From Acidimicrobiia bacterium (GTDB lineage Bacteria > Actinomycetota > Acidimicrobiia > UBA5794 > JAOTWH01): 6,882 bases of DNA. Position 1 is the stretch's first letter, and each line of letters starts with the position of its first letter. Below, one piece after another: positions 1 to 6,512 of this stretch. The translations under genes were made by a program, and so were the position numbers. The notes beneath the pieces were generated by a model that worked only from the letters and a program-made list of their open reading frames with translations, was not told the DNA's origin and did not search any database. Location: positions 1 through 6,882 of the forward strand of contig JAOTWH010000120.1 in assembly GCA_029863035.1 (NCBI GenBank). The letters are read 5' to 3'.

Positions 1-1294
1 CGCAGTAGCGGATCATGTCGCCCCGATAGCGCTCGTCGAAGTCGATATCGATATCTGGCATCTGGCGCCTGCCGGGATTCAGGAAACGCTCGAAGATGAG
101 ACCGTGCTCGAGCGGATCGATACCCGTTATGCCGAGGCAGTACGAGACGATGGCGCCCGGCGCACTGCCTCGTCCCGGCCCGACCCGGATGCCGCGCGAT
201 CTGGCATACGCGATGAGATCCCACACGATGAGGAAGTACGCCGGAAAACCCATCTCTTCGATGACGGCCAGTTCGGTTGCGATCCGCTCGGTAACGGCAT
301 CGGGAAGCGGATCGCCGTAGCGCTCGATCGCGCCCTGCCGCACCAGCTCTCTGAGATAGCTCACCTCGGTCTTGCCCTCCGGAACCGTGAACTGAGGGAG
401 GAGAAGGTTGCCGAACTCGAGTTTCGTTTGGGCCCGCTCGGCGATCACGAGGGTGTTGTCGCAAGCCCCTGGGTAATCCAACGAGGGGAACAGCGCTCTC
501 ATCTGGCCAGCGCTCTTCAGGTAGAACTCGTCAGCCTCGAAACGAAAACGGCCTTCATCCTGGCGGGTGGCGCCGGTTTGGATGCAGAGCAGCACATCGT
601 GTGCCTCGGTTTCGCTGGCGTAGGTGTAGTGGCAGTCGTTGGTGGCCAGTAGCGGAGCCCCGATATCGCGACTGATCGCGACCAGGTCGCTCATGATGCG
701 TTGTTGAGGCTCGAGCCCGTGGTCCATCACCTCGATGAAGAAATTGTCCTTGCCGAAGATGTCCTGCATCTGCGCAGCCGCTGCCCTGGCGCCCTCGTAA
801 TCTCGCTCGCCTCGCACGTTGTCTTCCTCGCGAGATGCATCGGGCGCCAAGCGCTGTGCCACCGGGCCGCCGAGACAGCCCGAGGTGGCGATGATGCCTT
901 CGGAATGAGCTGCCAGTAGCTCGAAGTCCATCCTCGGCTTGTAGTAGAAGCCGTCGAGGTAGGCCAGGGACGCCAGCTTCATCAGGTTGTGGTACCCGGC
1001 CTGGCTCTCGGCCAGGAGCGTGGTGTGGTAGCGAACGTCGTCGCTGCGCGGCGGGCGATCGAAGCGAGACCCTGGCGTGAGGTAAGCCTCCATGCCGATG
1101 ATGGGCTTTATGCCGACATCTGTTGCCGCTCGATAGAAGTCCACCGCGCCGTACAGAACGCCATGATCGGTGATGGCGATCGCCGGTTGCCCATCCTCGG
1201 CGGCGGCGGCGACCACCTGTTTCACCCGCGCCGCGCCGTCGAGCATGGAGAACTCGGTATGCACGTGAAGGTGGGCGAAGCTTTCCCCGGCCAC
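1..1294 (-). CDS. dnaE: DNA polymerase III alpha subunit, N-terminal part (cut by left edge)
   Basis: Replicative polymerase subunit that extends DNA at the fork; 431 residues are visible. Seen: PHP domain at residues about 6-225, beginning HLHVHTEFSMLDG (8-20), then ITDHG (41-45), GMEAY (67-71), H90, SGC (138-140) and TNDCHY (218-223). Polymerase palm begins with GPGRGSAPG (372-380) and ends in the window with PDIDIDFDER (413-422), where D416 and D418 match the two E. coli catalytic aspartates D401/D403; the third aspartate lies beyond the edge. The start is a GTG at 1294-1292, three bases after GGAGG (1302-1298); the next Met (residue 17) lies inside the conserved PHP motif and is too late. 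All nine PHP metal ligands known from mycobacterial DnaE1 appear present, suggesting intrinsic 3'-5' proofreading. No intein is seen at the catalytic motif. Divergent from the aldolase gene. Confidence 0.97.
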   Translation of the reverse strand, partial: MAGESFAHLHVHTEFSMLDGAARVKQVVAAAAEDGQPAIAITDHGVLYGAVDFYRAATDVGIKPIIGMEAYLTPGSRFDRPPRSDDVRYHTTLLAESQAGYHNLMKLASLAYLDGFYYKPRMDFELLAAHSEGIIATSGCLGGPVAQRLAPDASREEDNVRGERDYEGARAAAAQMQDIFGKDNFFIEVMDHGLEPQQRIMSDLVAISRDIGAPLLATNDCHYTYASETEAHDVLLCIQTGATRQDEGRFRFEADEFYLKSAGQMRALFPSLDYPGACDNTLVIAERAQTKLEFGNLLLPQFTVPEGKTEVSYLRELVRQGAIERYGDPLPDAVTERIATELAVIEEMGFPAYFLIVWDLIAYARSRGIRVGPGRGSAPGAIVSYCLGITGIDPLEHGLIFERFLNPGRRQMPDIDIDFDERYRGDMIRYC

Positions 1295-1347
1295 GGTCCT
1301 CCGTTAGAACTACATTGGTGTAAGCAACAACGGTACCAGCGACACGG

Positions 1348-1364
1348 CGCGGGTGCGACCCGCG
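1348..1364. repeat. Perfect 7-bp inverted repeat in the dnaE/fba intergenic region
   Basis: CGCGGGT (1348-1354) and ACCCGCG (1358-1364) are perfectly complementary around a 3-base centre GCG. It is followed on the plus strand by AAAA, not T, so it does not look like a terminator for either strand. It lies 54 bases from the dnaE start and 85 bases from the aldolase start, where an operator or leader hairpin could sit. The function is unknown. Confidence 0.6.
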
Positions 1365-1381
1365 AAAACCAGCTTCGCCAT

Positions 1382-1429
1382 TCGCTGAGGGGTGGCCGGG
1401 CGACGGTATCGTCTCGCTGAGACCAGCGA
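1382..1429. repeat. Cluster of TCGCTG/CAGCGA repeats upstream of the aldolase gene
   Basis: TCGCTGAG occurs at 1382-1389 and again at 1414-1421, exactly 32 bases apart. The second copy is followed by the inverted CAGCGA at 1424-1429, giving a 6-bp stem with a 4-base loop AGAC. An overlapping alternative hairpin is GTCTC (1411-1415) with GAGAC (1419-1423). A further ACCAGCGA copy sits at 1335-1342, matching 1422-1429. The cluster ends 8 bases before the aldolase Shine-Dalgarno sequence. It could be an operator or a leader structure; no known regulator site was recognised. Confidence 0.45.
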
Positions 1430-1436
1430 TCATCAT

Positions 1437-1442
1437 GGAGGG
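1437..1442 (+). promoter_or_regulatory. Ribosome binding site that fixes the aldolase start
   Basis: GGAGGG lies with GGAGG at 1437-1441, leaving 7 bases before the ATG at 1449. It supports that ATG over the upstream in-frame GTG at 1392, which has no such site and would translate the repeat-rich leader. Confidence 0.9.
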
Positions 1443-1448
1443 ATCCGC

Positions 1449-2453
1449 ATGCAAGACATAGCCCGCCGGATCGTGGCGCCAGGCAAGGGCATTTTGGCTG
1501 CCGACGAGAGCACAGGCACCATCGCCAAGCGGTTCGCATCGATCGAAGTGGAGTCGACCCCAGAGTCGCGCCGGGATTACCGGGAATTGCTGTTCACCGC
1601 AGACGGGATCGGGGACTACATCGGTGGAGTGATCCTGTTCGACGAAACCCTGCGTCAGGCAGCTACCGATGGGACCCCATTCCCCAAGGTGTTGGAGGCC
1701 AACGGCGTCGTCCCCGGCATCAAGGTCGACAGCGGCGCCAAGGACCTGGCCGGGTTCCCCGGGGAGAAGGTCACCGAGGGACTGGATGGTCTGCGCGAAC
1801 GCATCAGCGAGTATCACGGTCTAGGGGCGCGCTTCGCCAAGTGGCGCGCCGTGATCGATATCGGCGAGGGCATCCCCACCCCGAATTGCATCAAGGCAAA
1901 CGCCCACGCGCTTGGCAGGTACGCCGCTCTGTGTCAGGAAGGTGGGCTGGTGCCCATCGTGGAGCCCGAAGTGCTCATGGACGGAGCACACGACCTGGAG
2001 CGCTGCTACGAGGTGACGTCGTCTGTGCTCAGAGCTACCTTCGCTGAGCTGGCTGATGCCCGCGTCGATCTCAGTGCCACGCTGCTGAAGCCCAACATGG
2101 TTATCCCCGGCAAAGGAAGCGCCGATCAGGTTGGCCCTTCCGAGATCGCCGAGGCCACCGTCAAGTGCTTCACCGAGACAGTGCCGGCCGAGATCCCCGG
2201 AATCGTGTTCTTGTCGGGCGGTCAGAGCGAGGCCGAGGCAACTGCCAACCTCAACGCGATGAACGCTATGGGTTCTCACCCCTGGGAGCTCAGCTTCTCC
2301 TACGGTCGGGCCCTCCAGCAATCGGCGCTGGCTGCTTGGAAAGGCGACCCAGCCAACGTGGCGGCCGGCCAGGCCGCGTTCATGCACAGGGCGCACCTCA
2401 ACGGTTTGGCTCGATCCGGCGAGTACACGCCAGATATGGAGCAGGTCGCTTGA
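1449..2453 (+). CDS. Fructose-bisphosphate aldolase, class I (Schiff-base type)
   Basis: Cytoplasmic glycolytic/gluconeogenic enzyme that reversibly splits fructose 1,6-bisphosphate into glyceraldehyde 3-phosphate and dihydroxyacetone phosphate; 334 residues. This is the eukaryote-like glycolytic class I family. Seen: [14 protein letters not shown] (16-29; D19 matches rabbit D33), GIKVD with K92 (rabbit K107), KWR at 131-133 (rabbit K146/W147/R148), VEPEV with E172 and E174 (rabbit E187/E189), Schiff-base lysine K214 in LLKPNMV (rabbit K229), LSGGQS (255-260; S271 site) and SYGRALQ with R287 (rabbit R303). The catalytic set is complete. The C-terminus ends MEQVA and lacks the terminal tyrosine of animal aldolases. 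It is first of three plus-strand genes; the next starts 25 bases after its TGA. The product call is firm; the symbol is left blank because naming varies. Confidence 0.97.
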   Translation: MQDIARRIVAPGKGILAADESTGTIAKRFASIEVESTPESRRDYRELLFTADGIGDYIGGVILFDETLRQAATDGTPFPKVLEANGVVPGIKVDSGAKDLAGFPGEKVTEGLDGLRERISEYHGLGARFAKWRAVIDIGEGIPTPNCIKANAHALGRYAALCQEGGLVPIVEPEVLMDGAHDLERCYEVTSSVLRATFAELADARVDLSATLLKPNMVIPGKGSADQVGPSEIAEATVKCFTETVPAEIPGIVFLSGGQSEAEATANLNAMNAMGSHPWELSFSYGRALQQSALAAWKGDPANVAAGQAAFMHRAHLNGLARSGEYTPDMEQVA

Positions 2454-2478
2454 TCACCACCAGGCACCCTGGCGTCAC

Positions 2479-3621
2479 ATGCGGATAGGCATCCTCACCG
2501 GCGGAGGCGATGTACCGGGGCTCAATGCGTGCATAAAGGCAGCAGTGCATCGCGTCATCGACGACGGTCACGAGGTGGTCGGCATCCGCAGGGGCTGGGC
2601 GGGATTGCTGGAGACGGATCCATCGAACCCTGCAACGGCAGACGCCAACTTCATCAGGTTGGACAAGGAGCGCGTCCGTACCGTCGATCGAACGGGAGGG
2701 ACGTTTCTGCACACTTCGCGCACCAACCCGAGCAATGTCAGCGCCGCCAGCGCGCCGGCCTTCCTCAGCGCTGAGGGAGATGGGCCGTTCGACTTCACCC
2801 AGCATGTGATCGGGGTGATCGAGTCTCAGCAGATCGATCTGATGATGCCCATCGGAGGCGACGACACCCTTTCCTTCGGCCTGCGCCTCCATGATGAGGG
2901 CGTTCCCGTAGTGGCGATACCCAAGACAATGGACAACGACGTCCATGGCACCGACTACTGCATCGGATTCTCTACGGCCGTCACCCGAGGGGTTAGCTTC
3001 ATACACGATCTCCGCACATCATCGGGATCCCATGAGCGGATCGCGGTAATCGAGTTGTTCGGTCGGTATTCGGGAGAAACCTCCCTCGTGACCGCGTACC
3101 TGTCAGGCGTCGATCGAGCTGTCATCTCCGAGGTGCCCGTCGACATCCATCAGCTCACCGACCTGCTCATGGCCGACCGCCGAGCCAACCCGTCCAACTA
3201 CGCGATGATGACCATCTCGGAGGGTGCCGTCATCGAGGGTGGCGAGATGGTCCTTTCGGGCGAAGAGGACGCCTACGGGCATCGCAAGCTGGGCGGCATC
3301 GGAGACGAGTGCGGTGCGCTGATCACTGAGATCACCGGAGTGGGCGTCATCATCCAGCGCCTCGCCTACCTCATGCGATCCGGTAGCCCCGACTCGCTCG
3401 ACCTCATGGTGGCGACGAACTATGCCGTCATGGCGGCCGATCTGGCCGTCGAAGGCTCCTCAGGGCGCATGGTGTCGCTACGGGGAGGCACGTACACCAA
3501 CGTTCCGATTACCGACACCAGGGAGGGCGTGAAGCGGGTGGACATCGACGAGCTCTACGACTCCGAGCAATATCGGCCCAAGGTGCGCCACGTGGCAGGC
3601 AAGCCCATGTTCCTCTACTAG
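2479..3621 (+). CDS. Phosphofructokinase, predicted pyrophosphate-dependent
   Basis: PfkA-superfamily enzyme phosphorylating fructose 6-phosphate to fructose 1,6-bisphosphate; 380 residues. Seen: [13 protein letters not shown] (4-16), donor-site GGDDT (126-130), PKTMDND (148-154, catalytic base D152), FGR (194-196), SEGA (247-250, E248 at the sugar-binding glutamate) and [12 protein letters not shown] (297-308). D129 replaces the Gly104 of E. coli PfkA and K149 replaces Gly124; Asp plus Lys at these positions marks the PPi-using type in this family, which would make the step reversible. Odd: FGRYSGET where the neighbour has MGRTKGWI, MRSG in place of QRGG, and about 24 extra residues before GGDDT (about 45-60 and 90-106). 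The ATG at 2479 is the only start that keeps the first motif, but no clear Shine-Dalgarno sequence precedes it, so coupling to the aldolase is likely. An ATP-using relative cannot be fully excluded. Confidence 0.94.
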   Translation: MRIGILTGGGDVPGLNACIKAAVHRVIDDGHEVVGIRRGWAGLLETDPSNPATADANFIRLDKERVRTVDRTGGTFLHTSRTNPSNVSAASAPAFLSAEGDGPFDFTQHVIGVIESQQIDLMMPIGGDDTLSFGLRLHDEGVPVVAIPKTMDNDVHGTDYCIGFSTAVTRGVSFIHDLRTSSGSHERIAVIELFGRYSGETSLVTAYLSGVDRAVISEVPVDIHQLTDLLMADRRANPSNYAMMTISEGAVIEGGEMVLSGEEDAYGHRKLGGIGDECGALITEITGVGVIIQRLAYLMRSGSPDSLDLMVATNYAVMAADLAVEGSSGRMVSLRGGTYTNVPITDTREGVKRVDIDELYDSEQYRPKVRHVAGKPMFLY

Positions 3622-3626
3622 CCCCG

Positions 3627-4652
3627 ATGTCCGTCATCGGTCTGCTCACAGCCGGCGGGGATTGCCCCGGCCTCAACGCGGTCATCCGCGGCGTGGTGCG
3701 ACGCGCCATCGAAGTGCACGACGCTGAGGTGGTGGGCATTCTCGACGGCTGGGAAGGCTTCATGGCAGGAGACGTGCGCCCGCTTGGCCGCGATGACGTG
3801 AGAGGGATCCTGCAGCAAGGAGGAACCATCCTCGGTACCAGTCGGATGGACCCCTACGTACACGGCAATGGCTACGAAAGCGTGCGCTCCACCATCGACC
3901 GAACTGGCATCGATACCGTCATCGTCACCGGAGGTGATGGCACCCTCAAGACCGCCCTTCAGCTCCAGGCTGAGGGCATGGCGGTTGTCGGCGTGCCCAA
4001 GACGATCGACAACGACATCGCAGGCACGGATGTCACTTTTGGCTTCGACACTGCAGTCCAGGTCGCCACGGAGGCCATCGACCGCATCACGACGACCGCC
4101 GAGGCCCACGACCGGTTGATGGTGGTTGAGGTCATGGGTCGCACCAAGGGCTGGATCGCCCTCTACTCCGGATTGGCGGCCGGCGCCGACGCCATTTTGG
4201 TGCCGGAGATCCCATACGATCTAGCGGAGGTGGCCGAGACCGTTCGCAGTCGCGCCAGAAGGGGCCGCAGCTTCTCCATCGTCGTCGTAGCCGAAGGGGT
4301 GCCGCCTCCCCCTGGCGTGGTGCCAGACCAGCGCAAGGATGCGTTCGGTTTCACTCGAGTCGGCGGGGTGGCGTACTCGATCGCACCAGTGCTCGAGGAG
4401 CTCACCGGCTTCGAGAGCAGGGTGACGGTTCTCGGCTACGTGCAGCGCGGGGGTACACCAACCGCCTTCGATCGGGTCCTCGCCACCCGGCTCGGAGTGG
4501 CCGCAGCCGACCTTGCTGTCGAGGGAAACTCAGGAGTGATGGTTGGGATACGAGGAACCAAGATCGTTCCCGTTCCTCTTGAAGAGGCTTGTGCCGAAGT
4601 CAAGGGCATACCCTCCGACCTCTACGACGTGTCTCGGACCTTCTTCGGTTAG
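3627..4652 (+). CDS. 6-phosphofructokinase, predicted ATP-dependent (mixed-substrate PFK clade)
   Basis: Second PfkA-superfamily enzyme of the pair; 341 residues, the usual length. Seen: GLLTAGGDCPGLN (5-17), GGDGT (102-106), PKTIDND (124-130, catalytic base D128), MGRTKGWIAL (170-179), VAEG (221-224, E223), LGYVQRGGTPTAFDR (269-283). G105 matches Gly104 of E. coli PfkA, as in ATP-using enzymes, while K125 replaces Gly124. This Gly/Lys combination is known from actinobacterial ATP-PFKs (Streptomyces type) within the otherwise PPi-rich clade, so ATP is the inferred donor. The allosteric behaviour of E. coli PfkA should not be assumed. It starts 5 bases after the TAG of the previous PFK, with no good ribosome binding site of its own, suggesting co-translation. 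Its TAG overlaps the stop of the opposing pseudouridine synthase gene by 4 bases. Confidence 0.95.
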   Translation: MSVIGLLTAGGDCPGLNAVIRGVVRRAIEVHDAEVVGILDGWEGFMAGDVRPLGRDDVRGILQQGGTILGTSRMDPYVHGNGYESVRSTIDRTGIDTVIVTGGDGTLKTALQLQAEGMAVVGVPKTIDNDIAGTDVTFGFDTAVQVATEAIDRITTTAEAHDRLMVVEVMGRTKGWIALYSGLAAGADAILVPEIPYDLAEVAETVRSRARRGRSFSIVVVAEGVPPPPGVVPDQRKDAFGFTRVGGVAYSIAPVLEELTGFESRVTVLGYVQRGGTPTAFDRVLATRLGVAAADLAVEGNSGVMVGIRGTKIVPVPLEEACAEVKGIPSDLYDVSRTFFG

Positions 4653-5605
4653 TTCTCGCCGCCGAGCCGACTCCCGCTCTGCGGCACCGTCCCAACGGTT
4701 GGCGCGCCCAGGCCATCCAGAGAGTGAACCAGATCCGGCGGCAGTGCGGACTCGACGACCAATTCCTTGGGTTCCGTTGGCAGTTTCAGCCGACTGGCAT
4801 GCAGCCATACCCGGCCCGGGTCGCCCCGGGGAGAACTTGCACCGTAGAGCCCATCGCCCACAACCGGGTGGTTGATGGAAGACAGGTGGACCCTGATCTG
4901 GTGGGTGCGGCCGGTCTCGAGCTGTACCTCGAGCAATGAGACATCCTCCCACCCGGCCAGCCTTCGGTAGTGAGTCATAGCCGGTCTGCCGCCGGCGGCC
5001 ACTCTGAAGCGCACCGGGTTCTGCTCGTCGCGACCTATCGGAGCGTCGATCGCCCCGGTCTCGATACTCAACGTCCCCTCCACCAGGGCCAGGTAGATGC
5101 GTCCAACTGCTCCCGCCTGGATATCCCGCCGGAGCCAATCGAACCCCTTTGCCGTCTTGGCCACAGCCAGCAGACCCGAAGTCTCTTTGTCGAGGCGGTG
5201 CACGATCCCCCAGCGGCCTGCCTCGCCCACCCCCTCGACATCGGGCCAACGATGAATGATCCCAGCGGCGAGTGTTCCAGTTTGGATCCCAGCACCGGGA
5301 TGGACCACCAAGCCGGCTGGCTTGTCGATAACGGCGAAGTCGGCCTCTTCGTAGACCACATCGAAGGGCACCGGCTCGGCCGCCAGTGTGGAGGGCTCGG
5401 GAACGCTGGTATCAACGAGGGTGCCTGCCGCTACCCGCTCTTTTGGCTCAAGCTCGGCGCCGTTGAACAGGGCCTCTCCCTCCTCGACCAACCGTCGAGC
5501 GACAGACCGGCTCACTGTGGCGAGCTCGGCGACTACTCGGTCGGCGCGCTCTCCATCGAGGTGCTCGGGGACTTGTGCGATGAGTCGCTCCGTAAGCCCT
5601 CCCAT
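4649..5605 (-). CDS. RluD-type ribosomal large-subunit pseudouridine synthase
   Basis: Isomerises specific uridines to pseudouridine, in this family usually in 23S rRNA; 318 residues. Seen: N-terminal S4 RNA-binding domain at about 12-70 (GERADRVVAEL, then SRSVARRLVEEGEALFNG), then the RluA/RluD catalytic domain with DKPAGLVVHPG (94-104), HRLDKETSG (136-144; D139 is the catalytic aspartate), YLALVEG (171-177), GRTHQIRVHL (232-241), HPVVGDGLYG (246-255) and WLHA (267-270). It is complete. The ATG at 5605 is the only standard start that leaves the S4 domain whole; no good Shine-Dalgarno sequence precedes it, and it lies 73 bases inside lspA, so translational coupling is likely. Last gene of the minus-strand unit. 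Which uridines it modifies cannot be told from sequence; RluD (1911/1915/1917-type sites) is the best guess. Confidence 0.95.
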   Translation of the reverse strand: MGGLTERLIAQVPEHLDGERADRVVAELATVSRSVARRLVEEGEALFNGAELEPKERVAAGTLVDTSVPEPSTLAAEPVPFDVVYEEADFAVIDKPAGLVVHPGAGIQTGTLAAGIIHRWPDVEGVGEAGRWGIVHRLDKETSGLLAVAKTAKGFDWLRRDIQAGAVGRIYLALVEGTLSIETGAIDAPIGRDEQNPVRFRVAAGGRPAMTHYRRLAGWEDVSLLEVQLETGRTHQIRVHLSSINHPVVGDGLYGASSPRGDPGRVWLHASRLKLPTEPKELVVESALPPDLVHSLDGLGAPTVGTVPQSGSRLGGEN

Positions 5606-6048
5606 AACGCTAAGAGCGCGCCCACCGTAATCGCGCTGTCCGCCACGTTGAACGTTGGCCAGAAACTGAAGTCGAGGAAGTCAACCACCTCCCCGTCGAA
5701 CAGGCCGTCCCCTCGGAACACTCGGTCGACGAGGTTGCCAACTGCACCACCCATGACCAACCCCATCGCCCAAACCGTCACCCGATCTGGTGCGTCGCGC
5801 AACGAGATGAAGATCGCAACAGCGACAACGATCGCCAGCAAAGCGATGATCGATCCCGATCCCTGCAGCTTTCCAAAGGCGGCACCGGCGTTGCGGATGA
5901 GGCGCAGCTGAAAGAACTCACCAAGCAACTCGGTTGGCCCATCGTCTAATCCGACAAGCGCCCACCACTTGGTCAGCTGGTCGAAGGCGACAACAACTGC
6001 CGCCAGGGCGAGGGCACTGCGGCGCGGAGTTAGCGGGCGCTGGCGCAC
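5533..6048 (-). CDS. lspA: Lipoprotein signal peptidase (signal peptidase II)
   Basis: Inner-membrane aspartic protease that removes signal peptides from diacylglyceryl-modified prolipoproteins; 171 residues, normal for the family. Seen: four hydrophobic segments at about 11-32, 64-83, 90-107 and 138-152. Family motifs are FDQLTKWW (22-29), NAGAAFG (53-59), GGAVGNLVDR (100-109) and FNVADS (133-138); D108 and D137 are the two catalytic aspartates. A hydrophilic tail of about 20 residues follows the last segment. The start is a GTG at 6048-6046, giving a short basic N-terminus (RQRP, PRR) before the first helix, as expected for a cytoplasmic N-terminus. It overlaps the end of the upstream TraR/DksA-like gene by 19 bases and has no strong ribosome binding site, so it is probably translated by coupling. 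It overlaps the next gene by 73 bases. Confidence 0.96.
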   Translation of the reverse strand: MRQRPLTPRRSALALAAVVVAFDQLTKWWALVGLDDGPTELLGEFFQLRLIRNAGAAFGKLQGSGSIIALLAIVVAVAIFISLRDAPDRVTVWAMGLVMGGAVGNLVDRVFRGDGLFDGEVVDFLDFSFWPTFNVADSAITVGALLALWEGLRSDSSHKSPSTSMESAPTE

Positions 6049-6401
6049 GCCACGCAGGTCGTGCTGTAGGGCAGGGCTTCCAACCGCTCCAACGGAATGG
6101 ACTCCCCACAGCGTTCACACACGCCATAGGTGCCATGGCTGATGCGTTTGCGGGCTCGATCCACCTTGGAAAGAATGTCCTGAGCGTTCTGAGCCACCGA
6201 TAGCTCCTTTTCGAGCTCGAACGCAAGCGACCCGCCCTCGGCGGTGTTGGGATCGGGACTGCGGTCCGATGAGGTCTCCGAGATTCGAACCTCTTCGCGC
6301 TCCTGATCGATTTCCTCGATGATCTGCTCGAGGCGTTCGCGCTCTTCCTCCAGCTTCTTCTTGAAGCGCTGGAGAGTCGATTTTGCAAGTTTTCGAGCCA
6401 T
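6030..6401 (-). CDS. TraR/DksA-family C4 zinc-finger protein
   Basis: Small RNA-polymerase-associated regulator of the DksA/TraR superfamily; 123 residues. Seen: a charged N-terminal coiled-coil arm (about 8-40, rich in Glu/Arg/Lys), a polar turn (41-57), a return helix (58-88), then a C4 zinc finger with CERC (C95, C98) and CVAC (C116, C119). In E. coli DksA the coiled-coil tip carries DxxDxA; here the turn reads PDPNTAEG, keeping D50 but not the second Asp, so secondary-channel action and ppGpp synergy like DksA are uncertain. The start ATG at 6401-6399 follows GGGAGGT (6411-6405) with three bases between, a strong site. First gene of the minus-strand unit with lspA and the pseudouridine synthase, and divergent from ileS; the same association is known in actinobacteria. 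The physiological target is unknown. Confidence 0.93.
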   Translation of the reverse strand: MARKLAKSTLQRFKKKLEEERERLEQIIEEIDQEREEVRISETSSDRSPDPNTAEGGSLAFELEKELSVAQNAQDILSKVDRARKRISHGTYGVCERCGESIPLERLEALPYSTTCVACASAR

Positions 6402-6422
6402 GGGACCTCCCAGGACCGAGCG

Positions 6423-6431
6423 ACTGTAGCA
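6423..6431 (-). promoter_or_regulatory. Probable extended -10 promoter of the TraR/DksA-like gene
   Basis: Reading the minus strand, TGC-TACAGT spans 6431-6423: a TG extension followed by a -10 hexamer matching TATAAT at four of six positions. No good -35 box is present at normal spacing, which fits an extended -10 promoter. It would give a leader of roughly 15 bases before the start codon at 6401. This is inference from pattern only. Confidence 0.5.
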
Positions 6432-6484
6432 CCCGGCATGCAGAGCCCCTACAACCAGCCCAATTTCCTTTTTGTTCCCGGTAC

Positions 6485-6512
6485 TTGACAGAACATGGGA
6501 GGGGGCGATTTG
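6485..6512 (+). promoter_or_regulatory. Possible promoter of ileS (TTGACA box)
   Basis: A perfect -35 consensus TTGACA lies at 6485-6490. About 16 bases on there is only a weak -10 candidate (GATTTG, 6507-6512). A start at about 6519 would put the first transcribed base almost exactly at the foot of T-box Stem I (6518), which supports the placement. A GGGAGGG/CCCTCTC inverted repeat (6497-6503 and 6514-6520) overlaps it; its meaning is unclear. Confidence 0.5.

Noticed and set aside
104..652. 182-residue plus-strand open frame opposite dnaE
   Set aside because: Antisense to the intact DnaE reading frame; the composition mirrors it and no motif was seen.
1392..1448. Upstream in-frame GTG start for the aldolase
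   Set aside because: No ribosome binding site, it would translate the hairpin-rich leader, and the conserved protein begins at the ATG at 1449, which has a strong site.
555..1817. 420-residue minus-strand open frame across the dnaE start and the aldolase
   Set aside because: It runs in a wrong frame through clear DnaE and antisense to the aldolase, is Arg-rich and repetitive as GC-rich shadow frames are, and shows no family motif.
1821..2396. 191-residue minus-strand open frame opposite the aldolase
   Set aside because: A shadow of the aldolase gene, with no start signal and no family resemblance.
4655..4666. CTCG-CCGC-CGAG mini-palindrome near the convergent stops
   Set aside because: Only 4 bp, inside the pseudouridine synthase coding end, and without a T run; too weak to call a terminator.
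4970..5911. 313-residue plus-strand open frame opposite the pseudouridine synthase and lspA
   Set aside because: It is antisense to two complete, motif-rich genes and has no recognisable domain or ribosome binding site.
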